A stretch of 64,000 bases of DNA. It comes from Mesorhizobium comanense. Its GTDB lineage: Bacteria > Pseudomonadota > Alphaproteobacteria > Rhizobiales > Rhizobiaceae. The notes beneath the pieces are model-generated. The model saw only the letters and a list, made by a program, of their open reading frames with translations. It ran no database searches and was not told the origin of the DNA. Below, one piece after another: positions 17,310 to 24,897 of this stretch (within the stretch, counting starts at the first letter, position 1; every line of letters begins with the position of its first letter). The stretch lies in contig NZ_SCNN01000002.1 of the NCBI RefSeq assembly GCF_005503535.1, positions 1 through 64,000 of the forward strand. The letters are read 5' to 3'. The position numbers and the translations under genes are program-made.

Positions 17310-18484
17310 ACGCGGTGGCAAAGGTAAAGGAAAATCCTTCCGAGGTGGAGATGGAAGCGCCGGCACAGCCGGTTGCCGCGCCTGTCGCGGTCGCTCCTCC
17401 CGTCCAGCCGGTCCCGGCGCCGAAGAAGAAGCGGCGCCTCGGCCGCTTCTTTTTGATGTTCGCGCTGCCGGCCGCGCTCATCGTCGGTGGCGGCTATGTC
17501 TGGGTGACCGGCGGGCGCTACCAGGAGACCGAAAACGCCAACCTGCAGCAGGCCAAGGTGTCGATCGCCTCGGATACTGCCGGGCGCGTCGTCCAGGTCG
17601 CCATAGCGGACAATCAGATGGTCAAGCAGGGTGATCTTCTGTTCGCCATCGACCCCGAGCCGTATCGCATCGCGCTTGCACAGGCCGACGCGGCGGTGGC
17701 TGCCGCGCGCCTCAATGTCGAGCAGTTGCGCGCCGCCTACAGCCAGGCGCTGGCGCAGCAGAAATCCGATTCCAGCGAGGTCGACTACGCGCAGTCGCAA
17801 TATGACCGCGCCGCCGATCTTGCCCAGAAGGGCATCAACGCCAAATCGTCGCTCGACCAGGCGAGGAACGACCTCGACAAGGCAAAGCAGCAGCTGGCCG
17901 TTGCCGAACAGGGCATCATCAGCGCCAAGGCGGCGCTTGGCGGCAATCCCGACATCGAGACCGACAAGCACCCGACAGTGATGTCGGCGCTCGCCGCGCG
18001 TGACAAGGCCGCCTACGACCTGGCGCAGACGACGGTCAAGGCGCCCGCCGACGGCGTGATATCCCAGGCCTCGTCCTTCAAGGTCGGCCAGTTTGTCGGC
18101 GCCGGCACGCCGCTGTTTTCACTGGTCGAGACCGGCGACACCTGGATCGATGCCAATTTCAAGGAAACGCAGCTCACCAACATGAAGCCGGGCCAGAAGG
18201 CAGAGATCGTGGTCGACACCTATCCGGGCAAGACCTTCGAGGCGACCGTCAAGGCGATCGGGGCGGGAACCGGCGCGGAATTCTCGCTGCTGCCGGCACA
18301 GAACGCGACCGGCAACTGGGTCAAGGTCACGCAGCGCATTCCCGTGCGCCTGGAGCTGACCGCCCCTGATGCCAGGATGGCTTTGCGTACGGGTATGAGC
18401 GCCTCCGTCAGCGTCGATACCGGCGTTGCCCGCGGCTTTCCCGCCATATTCGGTCACGCCAAGGCTGGCGAGGCCGCGCAGTAG
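17306..18484 (+). CDS. emrA: EmrA/HlyD family membrane-fusion protein of an efflux pump
   Basis: 392 residues. A Pro/Ala-rich cytoplasmic start is followed by one transmembrane helix (FFLMFALPAALIVGGGYVWV, about residues 50-70). Then comes a biotinyl-lipoyl half-motif (VSIASDTAGRVVQVAIADNQMVKQGDLLFAID), a long helical hairpin rich in Ala/Gln (about 120-230), and the second lipoyl half (TVKAPADGVISQASSFKVGQFV). This periplasmic adaptor bridges EmrB to an outer-membrane channel. emrB follows, but only after an unusual 310-bp structured gap rather than the usual tight junction. Confidence 0.93.
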   Translation: MNAVAKVKENPSEVEMEAPAQPVAAPVAVAPPVQPVPAPKKKRRLGRFFLMFALPAALIVGGGYVWVTGGRYQETENANLQQAKVSIASDTAGRVVQVAIADNQMVKQGDLLFAIDPEPYRIALAQADAAVAAARLNVEQLRAAYSQALAQQKSDSSEVDYAQSQYDRAADLAQKGINAKSSLDQARNDLDKAKQQLAVAEQGIISAKAALGGNPDIETDKHPTVMSALAARDKAAYDLAQTTVKAPADGVISQASSFKVGQFVGAGTPLFSLVETGDTWIDANFKETQLTNMKPGQKAEIVVDTYPGKTFEATVKAIGAGTGAEFSLLPAQNATGNWVKVTQRIPVRLELTAPDARMALRTGMSASVSVDTGVARGFPAIFGHAKAGEAAQ

Positions 18485-18615
18485 AAGTCGGCTGAAGCCC
18501 GCTGCGACCCGGCGGGTGGAGGCGGATAGCAGGATTGGTCTGATGGGAGGAGTGAGAAGGATCGGAACTTGGTTCGAGCCGCCGAGCGGTGGCCCAACTC
18601 TGAAATCCTCGACAC

Positions 18616-18629
18616 GGACCCTTCGGTCC
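18616..18629 (+). other. Small hairpin at the left side of the emrA-emrB element
   Basis: GGACC-CTTC-GGTCC, a 5-bp stem with a tetraloop, just before the large nested palindrome at 18634-18753. It may be part of the same RNA or repeat element. Confidence 0.45.
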
Positions 18630-18633
18630 TCAT

Positions 18634-18753
18634 GTTTCCGGGCGGCAGGCATCCGCTGGCACAGAGACTTTCAGTCGATGTAACCCCCACATCGACAAAT
18701 CGCGTCCCACCGCGATGAGCGTCTCTCGACGGAAGGCGTTGCCGCCCGGAAAC
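18634..18753 (+). other. Nested palindromic element between emrA and emrB (structured RNA or RIME-like repeat)
   Basis: The outer arms GTTTCCGGGCGGCA (18634-18647) and TGCCGCCCGGAAAC (18740-18753) are perfect 14-bp complements. Inside, AGAGAC (18663) pairs with GTCTCT (18721). Between these lie two perfect hairpins: GTCGATGT/ACATCGAC with a 7-nt loop (18674-18696) and ATCGCG/CGCGAT with a 6-nt loop (18699-18716). Together this is a three-way junction on a long stem. It is either a cis-regulatory RNA for emrB or a palindromic insertion of the RIME kind known in rhizobia. I do not recognise it as a named riboswitch. An 8-bp palindrome GTGTACAC follows at 18757. Confidence 0.6.
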
Positions 18754-18794
18754 CTCGTGTACACGTTTTTGTTACCTGCTGGAAGTTCCGCATC

Positions 18795-20330
18795 ATGAGC
18801 ACGCCAGAACCATTTCGGGAAGTGCCGCATCGCGGGCTGATTACGGTCGCGCTGATGCTGGCGACGATCATGCAGGCGCTCGACACCACCATCGCCAACG
18901 TCGCCCTGCCGACCATGACCGGCGATCTCGGCGCCTCGCCCGACAACATCAACTGGGTGCTGACCTCCTACATCGTCGCCGCCGCCATCATGACGCCGGT
19001 CACCGGCTGGCTCGCCGACCGCTTGGGCCGCAAGGAGCTGTTCCTGACGGCGGTGGTCGGCTTCACCATATTCTCCATGCTGTGCGGCCTGGCCTGGAGC
19101 CTGGAGACGATGGTGTTCTTCCGGCTGATGCAAGGTGTGTTCGGCGCCGCCATCGTGCCGCTGTCGCAGACCTTCCTGCTCGACATCAATCCCAGGGAAC
19201 GCCACGGCCAGGCGATGGCCATCTGGGGCGCCGGCATCATGCTGGGTCCGATTCTTGGGCCGACGCTGGGCGGCTGGCTGACCGAGAATTTCAACTGGCG
19301 CTGGGTGTTTTTCATCAATCTGCCGGTGGGCATCGTCGCTTTCCTCGGCATGGCTGCCTATCTTCCCGCTGTCGCCCGGCGGGTGCGCAGCTTTGATTTC
19401 TTCGGCTTCGCCATGATATCGCTCGGCGTCGGCGCGCTGCAATTGCTGCTCGACCGTGGCGGCGAGGTCGACTGGTTTTCCTCGGTCGAAATCTGGATCG
19501 AGCTCGGCCTGTCGATCACCGGCTTCTGGGTGTTCATCATCCACACGGTGACCGCGGAGCATCCGTTCATCGACCCCAAGATCTTCCTCGACCGCAATTT
19601 CGTTACCGGTCTCGCCTTCATCTTCGTCATGGGCGTGCTGATCCTGGCTTCCATGTCGCTGTTGCCGCCCATGCTGTCGACCATCTTCGGCTATCCGACC
19701 GTCACCATCGGCATTGTCATGGGACCGCGCGGTGTCGGCACGATGATTTCGATGCTCGTCGTCGGGCGGATCATGGGCAAGATCGACGCCAGGATTCTCG
19801 TCGTCGTCGGCTTTCTCCTGACGGCGCAGTCGCTCTACACCATGGCAAGCTTCACACCGCAGATGGACAACTGGCTGATCATCAGCTCGGGCGTCATCCA
19901 GGGTCTGGGCATGGGCATGGTCTTCGTGCCGCTGTCGACCGTCGCCTTCGCCACGCTCGACGCGCGCTACCGCACCGACGCAACCGCGCTGTTCAGCCTG
20001 GTGCGCAACCTCGGCTCATCGATAGGCGTGTCGGTCGTGACCGTGCTGCTGGTGCGTAACACACAGGTCAACCACGCCGAGCTTTCCATTTTCATCAATC
20101 CGTTCAATCCCAATCTCTGGGCGGCTTCGCCAGCCGCCGCGAGCGGTGATCCGATGGCGCTGTCGGAAGTCGATCGCATGGTCAATCTCCAGGCCATGAT
20201 GATATCCTACGTCAACGACTTCAAAATCCTGATGGTCATGACGCTGGCCGCCATCCCGTTCGTTTTTCTGTTGCGCAAGCCGAAGGCCGGCCCGGCAGGC
20301 GGGGGAGCGCCGGCCGCGCATATGGACTAG
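18795..20330 (+). CDS. emrB: EmrB-type DHA2 family multidrug efflux MFS transporter
   Basis: 511 residues, about 14 transmembrane helices. DHA2 signatures include MLATIMQALDTTIANVALPTM in TM1, NWVLTSYIVAAAIMTPVTGWLADRLGRKELFL (motif A), and the motif C-like GAGIMLGPILGPTLGGWL in TM5. It uses proton influx to expel hydrophobic compounds through EmrA and an outer-membrane protein not encoded here. The ribosome site is weak (GGAAG), so translation may depend on the structured region upstream. It is the last gene of the marR-emrA-emrB unit. Confidence 0.94.
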   Translation: MSTPEPFREVPHRGLITVALMLATIMQALDTTIANVALPTMTGDLGASPDNINWVLTSYIVAAAIMTPVTGWLADRLGRKELFLTAVVGFTIFSMLCGLAWSLETMVFFRLMQGVFGAAIVPLSQTFLLDINPRERHGQAMAIWGAGIMLGPILGPTLGGWLTENFNWRWVFFINLPVGIVAFLGMAAYLPAVARRVRSFDFFGFAMISLGVGALQLLLDRGGEVDWFSSVEIWIELGLSITGFWVFIIHTVTAEHPFIDPKIFLDRNFVTGLAFIFVMGVLILASMSLLPPMLSTIFGYPTVTIGIVMGPRGVGTMISMLVVGRIMGKIDARILVVVGFLLTAQSLYTMASFTPQMDNWLIISSGVIQGLGMGMVFVPLSTVAFATLDARYRTDATALFSLVRNLGSSIGVSVVTVLLVRNTQVNHAELSIFINPFNPNLWAASPAAASGDPMALSEVDRMVNLQAMMISYVNDFKILMVMTLAAIPFVFLLRKPKAGPAGGGAPAAHMD

Positions 20331-20409
20331 GATTGCCACATCGGTTGGTCCTAGCTGCTGACCGAAGCCGGCTGCATCGTTCCGCCATTGCCAGCTGGAC
20401 GTGAGAACG

Positions 20410-21393
20410 ATGCAATCCCAGACATTTCCGGTCTTCGATCTTGGACGGTTCGAAACAGCCGGGGCCGCGGAAAAGACTGCGCTCGGCGCCGAGGTCGACC
20501 GCATCTGCCGCGATACGGGGTTCCTGGCCGTGACCAACCACGGAATTGCGCAGTCGGTGATCGACGCGGCATGGTTGAAAGCTCGCGCCTTCTTCGACCT
20601 GCCGCCGGAGGAGAAACAGCGCTCCAAGGCGCCATACAAGGGCTATCCCTACGGTTATCTTGGCCCCGAGCTCGAAGCACTGGCCAAATCCCGCAATGTC
20701 GACACGCCGCCCGATCTCAAGGAGAGCTTCAACGGCGGGCCGCTCAACGTTCCCCCAGCCATGTCCGATCCAGAGGCGCTCGCCTTCTGCTATGCCGAGA
20801 CAATCTGGCCTCACGCACCAGACGGCTTCGTCGACGCCTGGAAAGCCTACTACGCCGCGCTCGAGGATCTGGCTCTGCGCATCATGCGTGTGTTCGCCAC
20901 CGCGCTCGACCTGCCTGAAAGGCATTTCGACAGCTACCTCGATGCGCCGATCAGCGCGCTGAGGGCGCTCAACTATCCCGAACAACATGTCGCGCCGAAG
21001 CCGGGCCAGATCCGCGCCGGCGCCCACACCGATTATGGCAGCCTGACGATCCTGCTACCGCAGGCCGGGTCTCGCGGTCTGCAGATTATCACGCCGGATG
21101 GCGAGTGGACGGAAGTGCCACCGATCCCGGGCGCCTTCGTCATCAACATAGGCGACCTGATGGCGCGCTGGACCAACGACCGCTGGGTCTCCACCGTGCA
21201 TCGTGTCGTCAATCCGCCGGCGGAAGACGGCGGTCGTGACCGGCGTCAGTCCATGGCCTTCTTCCACCAGCCCAACTGGAACGCCGAGATCAAGGTGCTG
21301 GAAGCCTGTCTCGCGCAAGGCGAGGCGCCGAAATATGAGCCAGTACGTTCCGGCCCCTATCTGATGGGCAAGTTCAAGGCGACGACGAAGTAG
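20410..21393 (+). CDS. 2-oxoglutarate-Fe(II) oxygenase, isopenicillin-N-synthase-like
   Basis: 327 residues from ATG 20410; a GTG at 20401 is also possible. The N-terminal DIOX_N domain is FPVFDLGRF followed by TGFLAVTNHGI. The C-terminal double-stranded beta helix has HTDYGSLTIL (first Fe ligands His and Asp), then STVHRVV (second His) and RRQSMAFF (2-oxoglutarate-binding Arg). All catalytic residues are present. Plant- and fungus-like oxygenases of this kind hydroxylate or ring-close small molecules; the substrate is unknown. It is convergent with the CAP-domain gene 8 bp away. Confidence 0.92.
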   Translation: MQSQTFPVFDLGRFETAGAAEKTALGAEVDRICRDTGFLAVTNHGIAQSVIDAAWLKARAFFDLPPEEKQRSKAPYKGYPYGYLGPELEALAKSRNVDTPPDLKESFNGGPLNVPPAMSDPEALAFCYAETIWPHAPDGFVDAWKAYYAALEDLALRIMRVFATALDLPERHFDSYLDAPISALRALNYPEQHVAPKPGQIRAGAHTDYGSLTILLPQAGSRGLQIITPDGEWTEVPPIPGAFVINIGDLMARWTNDRWVSTVHRVVNPPAEDGGRDRRQSMAFFHQPNWNAEIKVLEACLAQGEAPKYEPVRSGPYLMGKFKATTK

Positions 21394-21401
21394 GGCCGCG
21401 T

Positions 21402-21908
21402 CTACCTGCCGAGTACGAGTGCCCAGTAGCGCAGGCTGGGGTCCTTGCCGTCGCGGACATAGGCCAGCCCGAAGCGGCTGAAGTCCGGATCGAGAATGTT
21501 GCGCCGGTGGCCCTGCGAATTCATCCAGATATCGAACAGTTTTTTCTGGTCGAAACGGCCTTCGGCGATGTTCTCTGCCGCCGCGCCGCGCACGCCGTTG
21601 TCCTTCATGCGTGAGGCGAAGTCCTTGCCCCAGCCGGTCGTATGGCTCATGCGCTCCCTCTGCGCCATGTAGCCGGCCTGTTGCAGCGCCGCCTGCTCGA
21701 GTTGCGCGTCGGGCACGAGCGGCCCGCGCCCTCCGGTGGCACGGAGCCCTGCCAAGGTAGCCGTGGCGGAGGAAGATACGCCTGCCCCTTCGCCGGTCGG
21801 GACGGAAACGGTGCTGCAGGCCGAAAGCGCGGCGATGGCCGCGAGCGCGATCATCAGGGTGCGTCTGTTGAGGCGCGGTTCGTCAAGGGAGTGGGCGAGA
21901 CGGATCAT
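21402..21908 (-). CDS. CAP/SCP domain lipoprotein
   Basis: 168 residues from ATG 21908, which has GCGGGA just upstream; a start at 21932 is possible. A lipoprotein signal with lipobox LSAC follows the hydrophobic MIALAAIAAL. The mature part has a CAP domain: GPLVPDAQLEQAALQQAGYMAQRERMSHTTGW and ENIAEG, then IWMNSQGHRRNILDPDFSRFGLAYV. Bacterial CAP proteins are exported and of mostly unknown function. It would be attached to a membrane on the periplasmic side. Confidence 0.9.
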   Translation of the reverse strand: MIRLAHSLDEPRLNRRTLMIALAAIAALSACSTVSVPTGEGAGVSSSATATLAGLRATGGRGPLVPDAQLEQAALQQAGYMAQRERMSHTTGWGKDFASRMKDNGVRGAAAENIAEGRFDQKKLFDIWMNSQGHRRNILDPDFSRFGLAYVRDGKDPSLRYWALVLGR

Positions 21909-22043
21909 TCCCGCTTGAATAGCCGCGATCATGGCTTTTGGCGGGCAAGAGTGGAAATTAGCTGGGAAAGTCGCGGCTTGGCGTGCCCTGAAGCCATCGC
22001 ATAGTCTTGGACTGCCGTCTGATCCCCACGAGTCGGACGGAGC

Positions 22044-22634
22044 ATGAGATGCGAGACTCCAATGCCGACGACCGGACGTGACTTCCCGACGCTCTCCACC
22101 TCGCGCTTGTTGCTGCGCGCTCCGGCCCAGCAAGACGTCGACGCCTTCCACGAGATTCTATCGATGCCCGAAGTCGTCAGGTTCTCGAACTGGCCCGATG
22201 CGGCCGGCAAGGCCGTGGCCGAGCGGGCAGTGCGATGGATGCGCAAGGCCTATCCTTCCGGCAAGGGCTGCGCCTGGATGATCGAGGATCGCCAGACCGG
22301 GACGGTGGCGGGGGCAATCAGGTACAACTGGTTCATCAGGAAATCGAAATGCGGCGAGATCGGCTATGAACTGCGTCCGGATTTCTGGGGCAGGGGCCTG
22401 ATGACCGAGGCCGCCGCGGCTGTCGCCGTTTGCGGCCATGGTTTTTTCGGCCTCAACCGCATCGAGGCATGGACGCTGCCAGGCAATCCCGGATCCGACC
22501 GCGTGCTGGAGAAAGCAGGCTTCCGTTACGAGGGGACTTTGCGGCAGAAAGCCTGGTTCAAGGGCAGCTATCACGACTTTCGCATGTTTGGCCGGGTGGC
22601 CGGCGATCATGCGGGTTCGAACCAACGCGCATAG
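22044..22634 (+). CDS. GNAT acetyltransferase (RimJ/RimL-like)
   Basis: 196 residues. FPTLSTSRLLLRAPAQQDVDAFHEIL is the standard RimJ/L opening. YELRPDFWGRGLMTEAAAAV holds the acetyl-CoA binding loop, followed by LNRIEAWTLPGNPGSDRVLEKAGFRYEG. Members acetylate protein N-termini or small amines. Start 22044 is supported by GGAG just before it; ATG 22062 is an alternative. It is divergent from the CAP lipoprotein. Confidence 0.9.
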   Translation: MRCETPMPTTGRDFPTLSTSRLLLRAPAQQDVDAFHEILSMPEVVRFSNWPDAAGKAVAERAVRWMRKAYPSGKGCAWMIEDRQTGTVAGAIRYNWFIRKSKCGEIGYELRPDFWGRGLMTEAAAAVAVCGHGFFGLNRIEAWTLPGNPGSDRVLEKAGFRYEGTLRQKAWFKGSYHDFRMFGRVAGDHAGSNQRA

Positions 22635-22685
22635 GCTCATAGAAGCGGCTCGGACATTCCGCTCAAGCACAGGGATCGTTGCCAA

Positions 22686-23084
22686 ATGCTCCATCACGTC
22701 TCGTTTGGGGTTTCCAACATCGAACGCTCGGCAGGTTTTTATGACGCCGCGCTGGCGCCGCTCGGCTATGTCAGGGTCTGGGAGGACCTGAGGCCCGGCG
22801 AGGCCGATCAGGCTGTCGGCTACGGCGTTGCCGGCGGTGGCGACAAGCTGGCGCTGAAGCTCCGTCCGAAGGGGCAGCGTCCGCCTGGTCCGGGTTTTCA
22901 CCTGGCCTTCGCCGCCCCGAACCGCCAAAGCATCGAGCAATTTCATGCTGCAGCGCTCGTGCATGGCGGCCGCGACAACGGCGCGCCTGGCCCGCGGCCC
23001 GACTACGGACCGCATTATTTCGCGGCCTTCGTCATCGATCCGGACGGTCATCATATCGAGGCGGTTTTCAACGCACCTGGATAA
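22686..23084 (+). CDS. Glyoxalase/VOC family protein
   Basis: 132 residues. Two beta-alpha-beta units typical of the vicinal oxygen chelate fold are visible: MLHHVSFGVSNIERSAGFYDAALAPLGYVRV and FVIDPDGHHIEAVFN. The His near the start and the Glu near the end are candidate metal ligands. Family members include glyoxalase I, dioxygenases and resistance proteins; the specific activity is unknown. It follows the GNAT gene by 51 bp on the same strand and may be co-transcribed with it. Confidence 0.88.
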   Translation: MLHHVSFGVSNIERSAGFYDAALAPLGYVRVWEDLRPGEADQAVGYGVAGGGDKLALKLRPKGQRPPGPGFHLAFAAPNRQSIEQFHAAALVHGGRDNGAPGPRPDYGPHYFAAFVIDPDGHHIEAVFNAPG

Positions 23085-23169
23085 TCCGCCCGGCTGCCAT
23101 CCGGTGACAATCCCGTGAGGGCGTCACCAAAGCCATCGATACGGCGACAACCCCTGGCAAATCGGTTAT

Positions 23170-23193
23170 GCTGCCACATCTACTAGTGGCAGC
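23170..23193. terminator. Stem-loop between the VOC and DUF2189 genes
   Basis: GCTGCCAC pairs with GTGGCAGC around an 8-nt loop. It could end the VOC transcript or belong to the leader of the next gene. No T run follows. Confidence 0.3.
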
Positions 23194-23244
23194 TGCGGGC
23201 GGCCATCATGGCGGTGACCGCCCCCGATACTCGGGAGGAAGGTT

Positions 23245-24069
23245 ATGGCCGGCTTTCATGTCATGGCGGACGCCTATGGGATGCACGTGCAGCCCACGGT
23301 ACGCCGCATCACCACGGCGGATCTCTGGGACGCGCTCAGGCTCGGCGCCGAGGATTTCTGGGCGAAGCCCTCGCACTATGTGTTCCTGTGTCTGATCTAC
23401 CCGATCGTCGGCCTTATCCTGACGCAGTGGACGTCGGGCTCCAATGCCATCCAGCTTGTCTACCCCTTGATGTCGGGCTTTGCCCTGGTCGGGCCGTTCG
23501 CCGCGATCGGCTTGTACGAGATCAGCCGCCGGCGCGAACTTGGCATGAACACCGATTGGCGCCATGCCCTGAATGTGCGCCGCTCTCCGGCGCTGCCCTC
23601 GATAGCAGTGATCGGCATCATGCTGTTCGCGCTCTTCCTTCTGTGGCTGTTCGCCGCGCAATCGATCTACACAAGCCTGTTCGGCGATCAGCCGCCGGCC
23701 TCGATCGGCGCATTCCTGCGCGACGTGCTGACGACCAGCAGGGGCTGGACGCTGATCCTTGCCGGCAATGCGGCCGGTTTCGTGTTCGCCGTGATCGTGC
23801 TCGCCACCACGGTGATCGCCTTTCCGCTGCTGCTCGACCGTGATGTGGGCGCCGTTTCCGCAATCGAAACCTCGGTTCGCGCTGTGATGGCAAATCCGCT
23901 GCAGATGGCCTTGTGGGGCCTGCTGGTCGCCGTGCTTCTGGTCATCGGCTCGATCCCGCTGTTTGCCGGGCTCGCCATCGTCATGCCGATCCTTGGCCAT
24001 GCCACCTGGCATCTCTACCGCAAGGTCATCGAGCCGCCTCAGATCCGGCCACCGCGCCGGCCGATGTAG
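23245..24069 (+). CDS. DUF2189 integral membrane protein
   Basis: 274 residues with about six hydrophobic helices and the DUF2189 pattern: TTADLWDALRLGAEDFWAKPSHYVFLCLIYPIVGLIL near the start, GPFAAIGLYEISRRRELG in the loop, and LGHATWHLYRKVIE near the end. The family is widespread in alphaproteobacteria and has no established function. It sits in the inner membrane. GGGAGGAAGG about 10 nt before ATG 23245 supports the start. Confidence 0.9.
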   Translation: MAGFHVMADAYGMHVQPTVRRITTADLWDALRLGAEDFWAKPSHYVFLCLIYPIVGLILTQWTSGSNAIQLVYPLMSGFALVGPFAAIGLYEISRRRELGMNTDWRHALNVRRSPALPSIAVIGIMLFALFLLWLFAAQSIYTSLFGDQPPASIGAFLRDVLTTSRGWTLILAGNAAGFVFAVIVLATTVIAFPLLLDRDVGAVSAIETSVRAVMANPLQMALWGLLVAVLLVIGSIPLFAGLAIVMPILGHATWHLYRKVIEPPQIRPPRRPM

Positions 24070-24153
24070 GCAGGCGTCCGGTCGCGGGAGGCATCCAAGC
24101 GTTTATGAAGGAAGCCTTTGGCGGCTGAAAGAGAAGACCCGACGCGTTCGCCT

Positions 24154-24786
24154 TCAGCGCTGCGCGTCGGTTGCCATCTTCACGGCCAGCGCCGTCAGCA
24201 CCGTTCCCATCATCCAGCGCTGGATGACCAGCCACAGGGGCCGTCCGGCGAGGAAAGTGGCGATCGAGCCTGCTGTCACCGCGATGATCGCGTTGACGGT
24301 GAGGCTGATCGAAATCTGCGTGGCGCCCAGCACCAGGAGCTGCGACAGGACGTGACCCTTGCCGATGCTGATGAACTGCGGCAGCAGCGACAGATAGAGC
24401 ACCGCCACCTTCGGGTTGAGGAGATTGGTCATCAGCCCCATGGCGAACAGCTTGCGCGGCCTGTCTTTGGGCAGGTCGCGCACCTGGAACGGCGAACGTC
24501 CGCCGGGCTTCACCGCTTGCCAGGCCAGCCACAGGAGATAGACCACGCCGGCAAAGCGCAGCGCATCGTAAGCATAGGGGACCGCCAGCAAGAGCGCGGT
24601 GATGCCGAACGCGGCCGAGACCACATAGAAGAGAAAGCCGACGGCCACCCCGCACAACGAGATAAGGCCGGCCTTCGGCCCTTGCGACAGCGAGCGCGAG
24701 ATCAGGTAGATCATGTTCGGGCCTGGTGTCAGCACCATGCCGAGGCAGACCAGCGCGAAGGCGAGGTGATTGGCGGCTTCAGGCAT
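24154..24786 (-). CDS. LysE/RhtB family amino-acid exporter
   Basis: 210 residues and about six helices. The family signature GMVLTPGPNMIYLISRSLSQGPKAGL lies at residues 16-41, and LNPKVAVLYLSLLPQF is at about 125-140. LysE/RhtB proteins export amino acids such as threonine, homoserine or lysine. It is separated by 111 bp from the TadG-like gene upstream on the same strand. Confidence 0.93.
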   Translation of the reverse strand: MPEAANHLAFALVCLGMVLTPGPNMIYLISRSLSQGPKAGLISLCGVAVGFLFYVVSAAFGITALLLAVPYAYDALRFAGVVYLLWLAWQAVKPGGRSPFQVRDLPKDRPRKLFAMGLMTNLLNPKVAVLYLSLLPQFISIGKGHVLSQLLVLGATQISISLTVNAIIAVTAGSIATFLAGRPLWLVIQRWMMGTVLTALAVKMATDAQR

Positions 24787-24897
24787 GGTTCGTCTTCCCG
24801 TGTGCGGGGATGCGCCACCCGCAGGCGCCCGATCTGTGCCCGTTCAGGGCCATAGCCGCAAGGGCTTGGCGGCTCCGCTCATTGCGCCAGAGAGGTG

